DNA of 64,000 nt, from positions 189,668,587 through 189,732,586 of the forward strand of contig RSEF01000001.1 in assembly GCA_003993805.1 (NCBI GenBank), read 5' to 3'. Below the pieces are notes generated by a model. It worked only from the letters and a program-made list of their open reading frames with translations, was not told the origin of the DNA and did not search any database. Shown piece by piece: positions 30,751 through 43,720 of this stretch. This DNA comes from Himantopus leucocephalus (Eukaryota; Chordata; Aves; Charadriiformes; Recurvirostridae). Every line of letters begins with the position of its first letter. Within the stretch, counting starts at the first letter, position 1. A program made the position numbers and the translations under genes.

Positions 30751-33700
30751 GTGATAATACTGATGTTAGTCCTTCTTATCAGTTACAAGTTCAGGTTGAC
30801 CCTCTTCAAGGCTATGTCTGAGTGGAGCCTTTAATGAACCAGAGGCTGAAGTTTTCTGGTCGTTGTCTTCGTTGTCACTTTCCCAGATACATGTTATTTC
30901 TTTTATATTGAAGTGTTCTTAAATAAGTAATTCAATGGATGAGATGCTCTTTCACTCCACATACTTTTACAGCTTTATTTACCTCTGTGTTTTAGAGGAA
31001 GCCTTGGCTATCTAGCATAGCCAAGACAATGGCGTTGGTTTGAGGAACACACTGTTAACTGTGGGCCCAGAAATTTCCCCTTAATGTGGCCAACCTGTAA
31101 GCTTTGGATGCTTATGCAGTTTGGCTGTGCACAGCAGAGGTCAGACTGGCAGCTTTCTGCCTGCTCCACGAGGGCTGTGCTCTCCTTCAGCTGCTGTACC
31201 TGACCGAGCTGAGACAGTACTTTTGAGACTGAAAAATAAAGAATATAATTCCAGATTGAAACCCCACAGACCACACAGCAGCTGAAAGCAGGGAAACTGT
31301 CTCTGTGGTCTCATTGCTCCCTCTTTTGGAGTCTAGCAAGAAAGAAATATTGTGGCAGGGGAGAAGAAATCAGGTGGAGGCAGAGGAAGGGGAGAAGGTG
31401 TGAGGAGAGCAAGGATAGGTGGCCAGAGCAGGATCCAGGAACAGAGCACTTTGAAAGGAGAGAGTGGGACATGGAGATAAAACAAACTAGGGCTTGCAAG
31501 GGCTGGAAACAGGGAGAGAAAAAGAACAATGTGTCTGAGGGGGGGAAGGCTGTGACAGAAATAAAGGAAAAGGGCAAGAGAAAGGGCTGAAGCTGGATTA
31601 AAAGCTGGGGAAAAGAGAAATATTTCGTTTTATAGCAATGTAAATTAGGAATTTGAACAGAGAAGGACTAGAAAGGAGACTAAAGGAATAAGGTCTGCAG
31701 AGTCTAAGATCACTAGGATAAATTCCCCATTTCAGTCTGGAATTATATCCTTTTTGGTCTCAACAACACTATCCAGGAAACAGCTGTATAATTCAATTGT
31801 TTGGTAAAATCCGTATCTCATTCTATTCTCACGGTTGATTCACATGCAATGTAACAACCTTGCACAGTTACTGTTTACCACTAGTCATATGCAAAACTTG
31901 CTTAATAATCTTTCAGTTTAGCAAAAGAAACATGCTGAGTCCCACAGCCCATTTTAGTAGACGTGTGCAGTATGTGTTGCAGTCCTAGTGTTAACCAGCC
32001 AAGAATTTCTCTCTCTTTTCCCTAGCAAGAAATATTTCACTTGGATGTATTTTTTTTTGCTTGTTTTTAAGTAAATGTCTGACAGTTCTGGGCTCAGTTG
32101 CAATAGCTATTTTTTTGTTTGTTTGTTTTGTTTTTCTCTCTTACAAATACTTCCCCTGATGCCTTGCTGACCTTTTGAATTCTCTCTCTCTCAGCAGCTT
32201 CATTTTAGGAAGAGAATCCTCCCAGACATCCCCTTGCTCCCCCTTTCTCTTTCTAACCAAGTACTGGGTAAATAGATCCATATTATCTACAGCAATGCAC
32301 TGCAATTCAGTCACTTTTACCACAAGCTACCTATTAAGTATAATTTTTCCTCAAGACTTTCCAAGGTGCCACAAGTAAATACTTGAAGTAAATGTCAAGC
32401 TGCCTTCCAACTTTCAAGAAAGAACCAGGGAAGAATTCAAGGACATTACAAGGACTATTACCTAATTATATTTCATATGCCATACTACATAATGGCTGAG
32501 TTCTGCAAGTGTATTGGTATTTATTAAGAAGGGTTTACGAATTTAGGTATAACCATTCTTATATATTTTCCTTTCACCTTTTTTTTCTTCCTGTTAGCTT
32601 AAGCCTGGACTACATAAGGATTGTTTTGCAATACAACTATATTTTTAAATGGTATGATTAGTTATTTATAAACAACATAATCAATGCAGAAAGAAGAGCC
32701 CTGAACAGCCAATCTAACTGTAACAAAATGTGCATGCACCAAGGTAATGTAGTCCTCTACCTTTCTAGGATTTTAGCTATATGTTACTGATTTAGGGGTA
32801 CAAGCAAGAATATTTTATTGTTTCATTATAAGTGAGATGGTAACATCTTTATGGATAAATACGGCCTTTGTAGTATCTCAGTGAAAGCTACAGTGCTGAC
32901 TCCACAACTTGAAGTTTCATTTCATTAATAAAAGAGCAAAAAAACCCAAGAGCTGTTAAAAGAAAAGCCTATTTTTTTTCACATTGGTAAGTGTATCAAA
33001 TTCTTAGGTTTTACTAGAAAATCATATTCAAACTTTGACTTTTCCTGTATTACTCATGGTAGATGCTTGTTTTGGAAAGTGAGAATGGCTCATTCTGATT
33101 CTTAAAATGTACTCTTCCTTTGCATAAGCTAAGATTTAGTCCACTTTATTGTCTCTAACAGAGTATAGATATTCTCTTACTAGTCAATTGAGAGAGATAA
33201 GCAACTCTAATAAATTTAGATTAATCCTACTTATTTTAGGAAGGAGTAAAGATGCTTCTCTCTTTCTACTAATGATAGAGAGCACCTAAATAATTCACTC
33301 CAATTAGATAACTGACTTCTAGATGGCTAAAGTTAGATGAGATGAATCCTAACTTTAAACCTCCTGCATCTGTTGTTTCAACTTAATCTCTTATCAAGAT
33401 ACAAGCTAAAGAATAAACTGGATTAAAATACTCTTTAAAAAGAAAAGGCTACCATTACTTCACATTGTACAAGTTGACTTTTCAGCCATATCCTTGCACA
33501 GGAAAACTCTAATTTTCCATTAAATTCTGCTTTGTCATTATGTTCTGTGTGTAATGAGAAGAAGGATGCAGAGACAACCTGACCTAAAACTCTCCTACAT
33601 TTCCCTTTCTGTGGCATTTCACCTTAAGACCATTACAAAAACTAAAACAGAATTGCCTTTTCTATACTTTTCCAAAACACTATACAGATTTAGACATTAT

Positions 33701-34145
33701 GATTTTGTAGCAGAAAATAGTTTATTTTTACTAGAAGATTGAAATGCATTAATAAAACCCAGTTCTATCATTTCATTTAAATCTAATATCTCAAATACAC
33801 ATACAATATGATCAATAGTATAAAACATTATAAATCATAATTGGAATACTATTAATAAAGAAAAAAAAAACACTACTCGGGAAATCTATTGTTTTCACAG
33901 AAATTTCTCCCTTGGTTGCTATTAGATATTTAAATGTGAGGCTTTGGCTTAGTTTTTACACTGTTCCACATTAATACATTTTTGCAAATTCCCCTAAGAT
34001 ATGTAAAACTATTGAAAACTGCAGTCCTCTTTTAGTTATCAGTGGTTCCCTGTCAAAATGGAATAAGGTTTATATTTCATTCTGTGCCCAGTTCCACTCA
34101 AATACTTAATCAATGACTTAGTTGATGTATGACAGCCCAAAGCTA
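30751..34145. other. No gene recognised; purine-rich patch
   Basis: 31325-31625 is strongly purine-rich on the plus strand (AGGAAGGGGAGAAGG, GAGAGAGTGGG) without a simple repeat unit. 31000-31260 is GC-richer, with an AATAAA at 31231-31236. Neither matches a gene or repeat that I know. The rest is AT-rich. Confidence 0.55.
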
Positions 34146-34149
34146 GGAG

Positions 34150-35502
34150 GACCTGGAGTGATGCTGAAGAACAGGATTCAAGGTTTCAGAATTATCTTGA
34201 GGATTCTGTTAGGGAACATTTAAGCAAACTGGGCGTACACAATTCATTAGGCCCTGACAGGATGTACCCACACGTGCTGAGGGAGCCGGCTGCTATCATT
34301 GTGGGACCATTCTCAATAATCTTTGAAAGTTTGTGATGATTGGGGAAGGTTCCTTGAGGGTTAGACGAAAAAAATGTTACTCCAGTCTTCAAGAAGGACA
34401 AGAAGGAGGACCTGGGAAACTACCGGCTGCTCAGGCTCACATTAGTGTCTGGGAAGGTGATGAAGTAAATCCTCCTGGAAAGCATTTCAAAACATATGCA
34501 GGACAAGAAGGTACTTGAGTGTAGTTAGCATGGATTTATGAAGGGGCCTGGTCAACCTGACAGCCTTCTACAAAAAAATGACTAGCTCAATGGATAGCAT
34601 GAGAACAGCTGATGTTACTTGTCTTCACTTTAGTAAAGCTTTTGACACTGTATTCCATGTAACTCTTACTGTCGAACTGATGAATGGACTAGATAACTGG
34701 ACAATGAGGTGGATTGAAAACAGGCTGAACTTCCAGGCTTGATCAGCAGCACAAAATCCAATTCAGTCAATAGTGTTATAACCCAGGTGTCAATACTGTT
34801 TGAGAAGAGGTCAACACCTATTCATTAATGAAATGGATGATGGGATCAAGTGCACCCCCATCAAATTTGCAGAAGATACAAAGCTGGGAGGATTGGTTAA
34901 AACACAAGGTAGTTCTGACAGCATTTGGGGGATCCTTGATGAGCTGGAGAAACAGGCAGAAAGGAACCTCATGAAGTTTAACATTATGCATTGTTGGCAG
35001 GTCAAGGGAGGTGCTTCCTCTGCTCTCTTCTGCCCTCATGAGAGACATCTGGAGTGCTGGATTCAGTTCTGGGCTCCCCATTAAAAGCGACACATGGATG
35101 TATTGGAACAAGTGCAGCAAATGGCAGCAGAGAAAGCAACTAGAGCATCTGGCATACTGAGAGAGTTTGGATTGTTCATCCAGGGGAAAAGAAGGCTCAG
35201 GTGGCATCTTATCCATGTGCATAAATCCCTCTTTGGTGGGAGTAAAGAAGTCAGAGCCAGACTCTTCTCAGTGGTGCTCACTGACAGGACGAGAAGGAAC
35301 ATACGAAAGTGTGGGATATTCAACTTACGCTTAAGGAAACACTTTTTTACAGTGAGGGTGGTCAAGTGCTAGAATAGGTTGCCTAGAGAGGTTGTGGAGT
35401 CTCCATTCTCAAAGATATTCAACAGATGACTGGACATGACCTTGAGCAACCTGTTCTAGCTCACCATGCCAACCTCAACCATCCTGTGATTCTGCAACTG
35501 TG
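34150..35502 (+). mobile_element. CR1 LINE, 1.35 kb, 5'-truncated with degenerate ORF2
   Basis: The copy follows CR1 ORF2 from before the reverse transcriptase to the 3' end: GACAGGATGTACCCACACGTGCTGAGGGAG, then AAGAAGGACAAGAAGGAGGACCTGGG, then a block encoding FSKAFDTV (34625-34655). A frame at 34800-35084 follows with FINEMDDG, KFAEDTKLGG and ERNLMKFN. FAEDT occupies the catalytic FADDT position, with the first Asp as Glu (codon GAA at 34872-34874). An internal deletion joins RNLMKFN directly to 3' sequence near 35000. From 35110 the C-terminal segment is recognisable (REFGLFIQGKRRLR). The end is CAACCTCAACCATCCTGTGATTCTGC. Frameshifts and stops make it inactive. Confidence 0.92.
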
Positions 35503-35944
35503 AACAAATTCAAATACTGTAGTACAAATTGGCTTATGTTACATTTCACCTCACACTATGCACTGTTCTGCTTCCTCTGAAGGAAAACATTCTATATCTT
35601 TTCACAGACATACCAGGTTTTTGTTTAATAATATTCATTTTGTATTATTTAGATAGCTGCTTGATTTTATTGTTGTTACCTAATTTGGAGGAAAGCTTAC
35701 ATGCTGATTTATTCTACTACTTTGGTTCTAGTCCTGGAACTTTTTTATGTTTTGACTTTCTAATTGCTTGAAGAAATTAGGAGGCCATGGCAAATCAATT
35801 GCAAAATTATAGCACGGTCCTTTTCTTAGCAATGTAGTTTTTTCTTATTTCACAATTTTTTATTTTAATTTGATCTATTGTCCTTAATTATCTGTTAAAG
35901 ATACGTTACACTGCCTGTGTACGCATATTGAAGGGGTGTAATTA
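35503..35944. other. No gene recognised
   Basis: AT-rich spacer between two CR1 copies. Confidence 0.6.
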
Positions 35945-36205
35945 CCAAAGCAGGTGGAGTTATTGTAAAGGACAAAAATGCAGAACTAGGGACATTAAAC
36001 TAAAGAAAATGCAGGCTAAATATTAGAGAAAAGTTCTCAAATGTTTGATTTTTTAGATTATGTTGACCCAAAGAATTAAGTGGAAGCTCATTCACTTGGG
36101 TGGTTTCAGACTATGCTGGGTATTACACCATATTAAAAAAAAAAAAAAAGGTTTTGGAGGGTGTCTGGACTAGGTCAGGTAATTTCTGTCAATCTATAAA
36201 ATGGC
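35945..36205 (+). mobile_element. Old CR1 LINE 3' remnant
   Basis: GCAGAACTAGGGACATTAAACTAAAGAAAATGCAGGCTAAATATTAGAG..AAGTTCTC is the diverged CR1 segment before the C-terminal end. GAAGCTCATTCACTTGGGTGG and GTGTCTGGACTAGGTCAGGTAATTTCTGTCAATCTATAAAAT follow, corresponding to the TGGACTAGATGACCTC...CCAACCTATAAAAT tail. A 15-A run (36135-36149) is inserted within it. It is older than the neighbouring 34.2-kb copy judging by divergence. Confidence 0.7.
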
Positions 36206-39200
36206 CACTACTAGAAATTTTTTTTCATCACTGAAAAACTATGCCGATAATGCCACTGTGCTAAAATATACTTGAGTTTGTCACACCTTGTTTATCAAAA
36301 GATAGAGCCAGTGTTGGGAAATAATTTCCATCTGAACACTTTGTAACTTTTGCAGTCTACAGAAATATAAATAAATGGTTCACATGACACTTCTGTTGTT
36401 TCAGAGGGCATTACGTTATGTCAGGATCAAAAGCATCTGCAACTTTAAAGGGTTTTATTTAATCTGTAAGTTATTGCTTTCCTTCCTATGTATTAGAATG
36501 AACTATTTGTCTGTATTCAACAAGAGAGCTATAAATACTTGTTCAATTGCTAAGTAGTTGCAAAGATTTATAGATCTCAGTAAGATAAATAATATCTGAA
36601 GGTTTCCTTCTAAATAGTACTACAGGTTAATGGTAGTGATAGTGTAGATATTATAGAACCTTTTAAAAGTATTTTATATCAGTGCTATCCTATTATAAAA
36701 AAAAAAAAAAAAAAAGGGAACCGTAATTTTTGGAATACTTTGGTGGTTCCAGAAAATATGTATTTTCACTTTAAATATTCAGAGGAAAATGAGTTCTTAG
36801 ATTCAGCCTGTTTATATATCCTGCAGATTCAGCTGTCTACATTAAAATAGCTCTGTGACTCTCCATGCACAGGCATCTTCTAGATGTGCTCATTTGGTTC
36901 AGATGTTAGCTGCACTGTAAAGTTTCATTTGACTTGGCAGAACTTTGACACACAACTAGAGAACAGTATTGTTTGCAGATGTTGTTCAAAGTGTATGGTG
37001 TCATTTCCTGAGTGGTCCCATCTTTCCCTTTGTGAGTGGGCATCCTGTACCTAAAGATCTGCAATTCAAATCTGAAGTATGCTTTGGGGCAATATGCCCC
37101 ATTGGTCCTCTTCTTTGTTTAGAATTATAAATGGCTGTGAAAACACTGTTATTGTTACCTTCTCTAGCTTTTATAGGACAAAATTCTTTTTCCAAAATGG
37201 AGGGGAAAAAAAACAACAGTTGCTTGATACCAGATTCTCACCTAACAGGACAAGGTGATCACTAGCGTTGATAATGTTAGAGAAGATTAGTCCTAAACCA
37301 TAGCGCACTGATCCCCCTATAAAAAATATTTTAAAACTGTACCAAGAGAACATCCTCAATAGTCAGCCAAGCCTTTTGGTGATTTCTCATTGGGTCTAAA
37401 ACATCCACAATATTGAAACAGCGAGTAGCAGGAAGTACACCAGGATAAAGGCTTTTCTAACAAGGAAGGGAATGTCACAGCATATGGCTCATACATCACA
37501 GGACACTTTGGCAATACGTTCCTACACCTACTCATCTCGCCTAGGAGCATTGCTACATGCTAACACGATCCCCGTGTTTTGTTTCCACATGGCACAGCTA
37601 TTGACTGTGTTTGATTAAAGGAAGTCCCACAATAGTGTTTTTATTTCACTTTTTTTTTTTTTCCAGCTTTAACAGAGCATTGTTGATCTCAATCGGGGCA
37701 GACACACTGTCAGAGCCCAATCTTGACATATGAATGACAACACATATCAGAACAGTCAAAAGTTTACAACATGTAATAAAAACTGAACTAAAGTCATGCA
37801 TGCTATCCTCTTGTGGCCTGAGTGGGATTGTAGGCAACCAGTGATTTGTAGGCTCCATTACTTCCCAAATGTTCAGTGTATCTAGCCCTTGGCAGGGTGT
37901 CAAGGACAAAGAATAATCAGTCTTCAGATATCACTTTTGAAATGCTACGCTCTACGCTTCCTTCAGGTGACTCATTCTTTCCATGTTGTCAACATCCATT
38001 GATGAAAGCTGACTACTTTCAAAGGCCTCTGACAAGTGAAGCATCCTCGATACATGGAGAAAATTATATTGTGCAATCAGTACTCACAGAACATACCATG
38101 AGTGATGGATGAGTTACTGCTTGGCAACATCATGGTGAACTTCTCTTCCAGACTCAAGACAGAGCCCTAGAACAGTTAAAGAGATCTTGGACCCAGGAGG
38201 AAAATGATCACACTGGGAACAGACTTGAGAAGATTTTAAATTTATTTCAGAGTTCCCATAAATCTAGCTGCTGTCTTACGGATGGCGACAATATCCTACC
38301 CTTACAGCAAATCCTTGCATTTAAAATAGGGTAGACATACTGCAGGAGCATGAAAATGATGTGAAAATCGATTGTACTAATGCAGGGCAGCGCTCACAAA
38401 GCAATAGCTATTAAGAAGACATTTCTGTTTTAATACGTTTTTTAATCCTTTATATAAATAATATATGCAGTGTAATAAAACATTACTAACAAATAGGGAT
38501 TTAAGATGTTGGTCTTTTTTTTTTTTTTTAATAGCAATGGCTACCTTAGTCTTTGCAGGCAATTTGAGTAAAAAAATCTAATGATACTGCTCATAATACA
38601 TAAACTTGAATACAAATTCAGAGGCAGCTAAACCTCTCAAGTAGGAGGGTTTAAATTTCATACTTCGCATTTTGTTTGTTTTCATAATGTGTATTTGTTC
38701 TAGTCTAAGCTGAGAATGGCCTTCTGGTGTTTTATAGAGAGTATGTTTTTGCTATTTAGTGAGACACATTTTCCATTTTTTTTCCAACAAAAAAAGAGAA
38801 ACATAGCTGGTAAGTCTCTCTCCTGATAATTCCATGTTACATTTAGCATAGTGTTCAGAACTAAAACATAAATGGAGGTAAGTATGATCAGATATGAACA
38901 AGGATGTAGGTGCATAAGGTGGGCTTTAGGGATCTTAAACCTCTGCACATAAGCCCTCTATGGACATTTCAGTTTTCAAATGCATATTCTTTAGGAGCTT
39001 AAGAACACTCTTTAACATGTCCAGTAACACTTTTGTTTTGAACGGATTTAGGAGTGTGCTGCCTAATTATGAGCAGACAATCATACAGGCATCCTCAAGG
39101 CTTTGTCTAATGCATATCAGTACCACAAAAACATGTGCAGAGAAAAGAATTGCACTGCTTGTGTTAGCTTAGTGATAGAAGAATTCAGCCAAGGAATAAG

Positions 39201-42200
39201 GGGTTTACAATATCCTTAGCTTTGAATTGTTTGAACCACACCTCACCAAGATTACTGAACTGCAAGCTTTTCCTTTTGAAAATTGGCTTCTATTTTGGGA
39301 GGAATGCACATCATAAGGCCAGAGGAAAAAGTATACAAAAGGTAGCACTGCTCTGATGTCTAAAGGTGAAAGCATTCACCTGGAATGGTGTAGAAAGGAA
39401 CTGTTTGTGCTTTCCTGCTCTTTTTAATATGCCCATTTTAAAATGAATATAAATCCTGTTTCAGATATACAAACAGTGTGGGACTTTCAGGCCAGAACAT
39501 GTAAGGAGCAATGCAGATGGACTCACATACAGCACTTGCTAATCCAACTGGACAGAGGACCTCAGGTCAAACCTCATTCGCAGGCATGCCCTCTGACAGC
39601 TTGGACTGCTCCGCTGGCAATCCAATGACTGTTCTTAGGCATCGCTGTGCCAAGATGCCTACGAAAACATACAGTTCTGGATATGCTTTATGTATTTCTG
39701 AAGAACGGTGTGAATCTTTGCTCCCCATCTGTAAAATATAACTCTTCTCTCAACCCCCACTATGCCTATGCAGTCTATTCAGATTAAAACTCAACCACGT
39801 ACTTCATACACAACTCCTAGCAAGCAGTGCACAGTTACCTGGGGAGGGAATGGGGTTTGATACTTCTATCATGCCAATAAGGGAAGATTCCCCTCCCTTC
39901 GCCCTTTCTCTACATGCATATAATTTATGCATAAGATCTCTTCCTTTCCAAAACTCAGTTCTTCCATGTGCAGGAGCACAAGAAGCTGTGGGAAGCCCTG
40001 GAGAAAGCAAAGGTGTCCATGCATGCATCTAAGCATCCTTTAAACTAGATGAGGTAACATCCAAGAAACAAACTGTTTTCTCCCAAGCACCTGATCAGTA
40101 AATAAACATATGTGAGCTGTTGTTGTTGTTTTAATGTGGTTGTGCAGTATATGTTTGCAAATGCAGGACTAAACCATATGTCAACATTTGCCTTAATGTA
40201 CTCCTGGAGGCTACCTACGCAGGAATCAGTCAAATAACTTCAAAACGGCTATAAATACATGCACCTCCCATTACGTTTCACATAGTAATATGCACAGGGG
40301 TTGCCTGGTGCATTGGGCTTAATTTACATATCTTGCCTTTTGCAAGCTGAACATAATTTGGTACACTGTTTCAAGTTTATTATTCCAGTATCGTTTGATG
40401 TTCTAATTTACTTTGTGTGCCAGCATTTAATTTCCTACTAATCTTTTAAAGAGTTGAGTAAGGATCATGGTAGCCTCATTTCTTAAAGACTTCTGTAACG
40501 AGCTTGGGTGCTAGCTTAGTTTAACTGGAAGCTAGAGTTGCAGTTCATTACAGAACAGTGAGCTCCAGCTATATTGAATTACTGCCAGGAAATATTTACA
40601 GGCTACAGTCATAGACTTTACCCTTCAATCAATGATGGTCTAAGGGAACACTTCCTGAAGTTTGTTAATGCGTTCTGCTAGCCTGACAAGTGGGTGTAAG
40701 CTAATTCTGCCAACTCCAGTACCTTTCTGAGTGCTGCTTTGAGGCCAACAAAACATCTAAGTATTTTTTATGAATAAACAACTCATCAAAACATATGAGA
40801 ACAGAAGGTTTCAAACATAGCAGAGCAATTGGCATAGTCATTTTAGAGTTAATTAGAAACACAATGGTGCTTTATTCAAGCCTTCCAGACCAAGGGCCAT
40901 CTGCATAACAATATAATATCTCTTACAGCCTCCTTATAACTCTATAGAGATATGAATTAATGACTCTCCCTTTACTGTGCCTGTGAAACAAAAGGGGAAC
41001 ATTTCAATAAATATGAATAACATGCAGGAAAATTTTGCAGTCAATAGACTATACTTTTACTTTCTGTTCTATATATCTGTTGCTGTCCTCCACTTTTTTG
41101 TCCCATCCTCCTTTTATCATTTTCGATGTGTTTGGATGGTTCTGTTGAAGAGTTATACTTAAAAATAAGGGACCAGAACTCCAATGAAGTGACACTATTG
41201 TAAGCAAGAAGAAAAGTGCATATTTTTCTATTTCTTATTTTGTTATGTGTCATGGCTTTTTCTTAGGCATAAAGTGTCTTGGACTTCAGGGAGTAAGTGT
41301 ATCCTATATTTTTCTCTGTATCTTGCAAGTAAATAAGAACAAAAATAATAACTATATGCCTGTTTATTTCTTTGCCGGTGCTGGCTAGTGGGTGGAGCTC
41401 CAGCTCTCTGGGTGGCAGGGGAGGAGGTGTAAGTGGCGGAAAGCTGCTGCTTATGTCTGCCAGCAGTAAATTAACATCCGCTTGTTCCCCAGTCACTACA
41501 GTAACCAGGCAAAAGAAAAATAATGAGCCACAGTTCTTTCCTTTAGCTGCCCGTGGTGTTGCATAGCTGTGGTGTGACTTCATTATGGGTATGTATGGAA
41601 AAACACTGCAGCTCACATTGCCAGGGTAAATTTTAGGCAGAGGCAGGCCAGCGTGAAGGTACAACATGCACCATGACAGAGAGTCCAGTGGTTCCACATA
41701 TCATTAAAGACATTTGAGAGTAAGACGGCCGTGAAAGTTGGGTGAGGTTTAATATAAATATTACAGCAGTACTTGCTCAAAGCCATCCAGTAGATTGAAT
41801 ATGTCATTGTTTGTACTGTTATTGCAGCCAACAGTTTGCTAGAGTGGGAAATGTAGCAGTTTACTCTTGGGAAGTTTCTTCCTGTCTGGAGTAAGGCACC
41901 CTGACATTATAAGGTAAGCCCTTGGATTACTCGCCCTGATTTTATTTTTATTTAGTTCCAGAACCAGTTACTGTTATAACTTCAAGAAACAAATCCAATA
42001 ATCAAGTAATAAATCATGTAGAAGAATTTTGACTTTTAAAAAGAGCGCATTAAATCCTGCTGGATAACCAAAATAAGCGTCACAGACTGTTAAGTATAGA
42101 AAAAATAACGGACACATTTTGGCTAGTGTTTATTTAACTAGAGTAATTTACAGATCCTTGGCATTGAAAAGAACCAAACATATAAAGCTGTAATAGCAAA

Positions 42201-43640
42201 CATCTAAGACATTAGAAGAAATCATTATTGTTTAGACAGAAAACAAAATCACAGATTGTTTTCCACATTCACATCCAGAGTTCACTTATAAAAATTAAGC
42301 GATTTTTCTTTTTAATCAAATATACTAAAAGACTTTTCTTTAGTGTAACAGTCAAAATGTAAATTGTCTCCACATACTTGGCATAACAGCTCTAGTACCA
42401 TAAGTATTAAATGAGATTAGCAACGGGAATATTTCTAGTATCCATGGCACCACAGATCTACATATTGCCCCAAGCCAATACCCTGGGGTCTGAGCTAGCC
42501 TGTGTCTCCTGCTCTGAAACTTGTGCCACCATCTCAGTTGATATTTAGGCAAGTAAAGCCACAAATTTTGTGTACAGTTTGTGGAGAGCTGTAAGTGCTC
42601 TTAAGGGCCTGAAGAGGGGAAACTCTGCTTACATTATCTGTTTACCTCTCCATTGAAAGCACAGGGAACTGGTAGGATGTAATTAGTACTACTCCACTTA
42701 GGAGTCACCCCATCTAGTGATTTACATTCAGCACTATAGTACAACAATAGTGGAAAGCAGACTTAACTGGTTCAAGTCCCTCTTTCTAGGGAACATTTTA
42801 CATTTTCTCTAAAATAAAGGATATGAATATTCTGTTGGCACGATGCTGTACCACAGCCGTCACATTGTTAGGCAAGAAACACACACTACCTGTAATGCAT
42901 CACTGGAGGTGAAAGGATTTGTAGTCCTAATCAAACGTAAATTTTCTAGGTTCTGTGATGGACTTTGGGAAAGTGTAGGTGGTTCTCTATCCAAATCTGG
43001 ATGTCAAAGGACTGTAGATCAGAGGTAGGTGATTCTCGTATTCACTGCTACAGTTAAGCACAAAAGGAGATACCAGCTCTGTAAAGAGTTGTATCATTAC
43101 AGAAAGCTACAAAGAAGTACAGGGCTATAAGGAAGCAGATGTGATCACTTTCTGCATTACCTATAAGGTTTTCTAAAGCAAATTTTGTTTTATATTCCCC
43201 CCCCAGGGTGTGTGCATATGTATCAAATAAGCTGATTCCCACCCTACATTCTTAAATTTGTAAATTATTTTAAGATACATTTGAAAATATTATCAATCGT
43301 ATTTACTGAAACAAAACCTAAGGAAATAGTAGAGAACTGGATATCAGATCTGAAGCGGGGTGTTAGCTAGGGTAAATGGGAAACAACAAAGCTAAAGTAA
43401 AGCTACGTACTTTCCAGCATCAGAGCTATTAAAACTCCAAAGCTAAATAAATGTAGGTTTAACAAAAGTTTCCATACATTGTGATTTACAACCAACTTGT
43501 ACTCTATTTTGACAAATGCCAAAGTTAAAGTTTTCAGGCTATTATTCTGAACCGAAAAAGCCCTTGATCTTATCATCATGTCATTGACTTTTTGTTCTAT
43601 ACCCCCTGTACTTTGTTCCAAACTTATAATTTTATTTGAA
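36206..43640. other. No gene recognised
   Basis: 7.4 kb of AT-rich DNA with an A19 run (36697-36715) and short TA-rich patches. The longest frame is 144 codons (41263-41697, minus), with a PPLTPPPLPP stretch but no recognisable domain and no splice context. 41380-41450 is GC-richer (GGTGGCAGGGGAGGAGG). A consensus splice donor (GGAGGTAAGTATG) at 38875-38887 has no matching exon evidence. Confidence 0.55.
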
Positions 43641-43720
43641 ACAGGGTTTAATTTAAACTCAGATGTGTCAAATCTACCTTGAGGAATTTAATTTAGACTC
43701 AAATGTGTCAAATCTACCTT
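43641..43720 (+). repeat. 40-bp tandem duplication, two units
   Basis: Units 43641-43680 and 43681-43720 share TTTA, ATTTA.ACTCA, ATGTGTCAAATCTACCTT at identical spacing, with 33 of 40 positions equal. Most differences are in the first six bases; the last 18 bases are identical. A 66-codon frame crosses it and shows a repeated peptide pattern, but nothing marks it as coding. Confidence 0.85.

Noticed and set aside
37655..37735. Poly(T)-AG followed by a short open frame
   Set aside because: The T run may be a retroelement tail or slippage tract; about 22 codons is too short to support an exon.
41263..41697. 144-codon minus-strand frame with a proline-rich segment
   Set aside because: No domain recognised, within the chance range, and no splice context.
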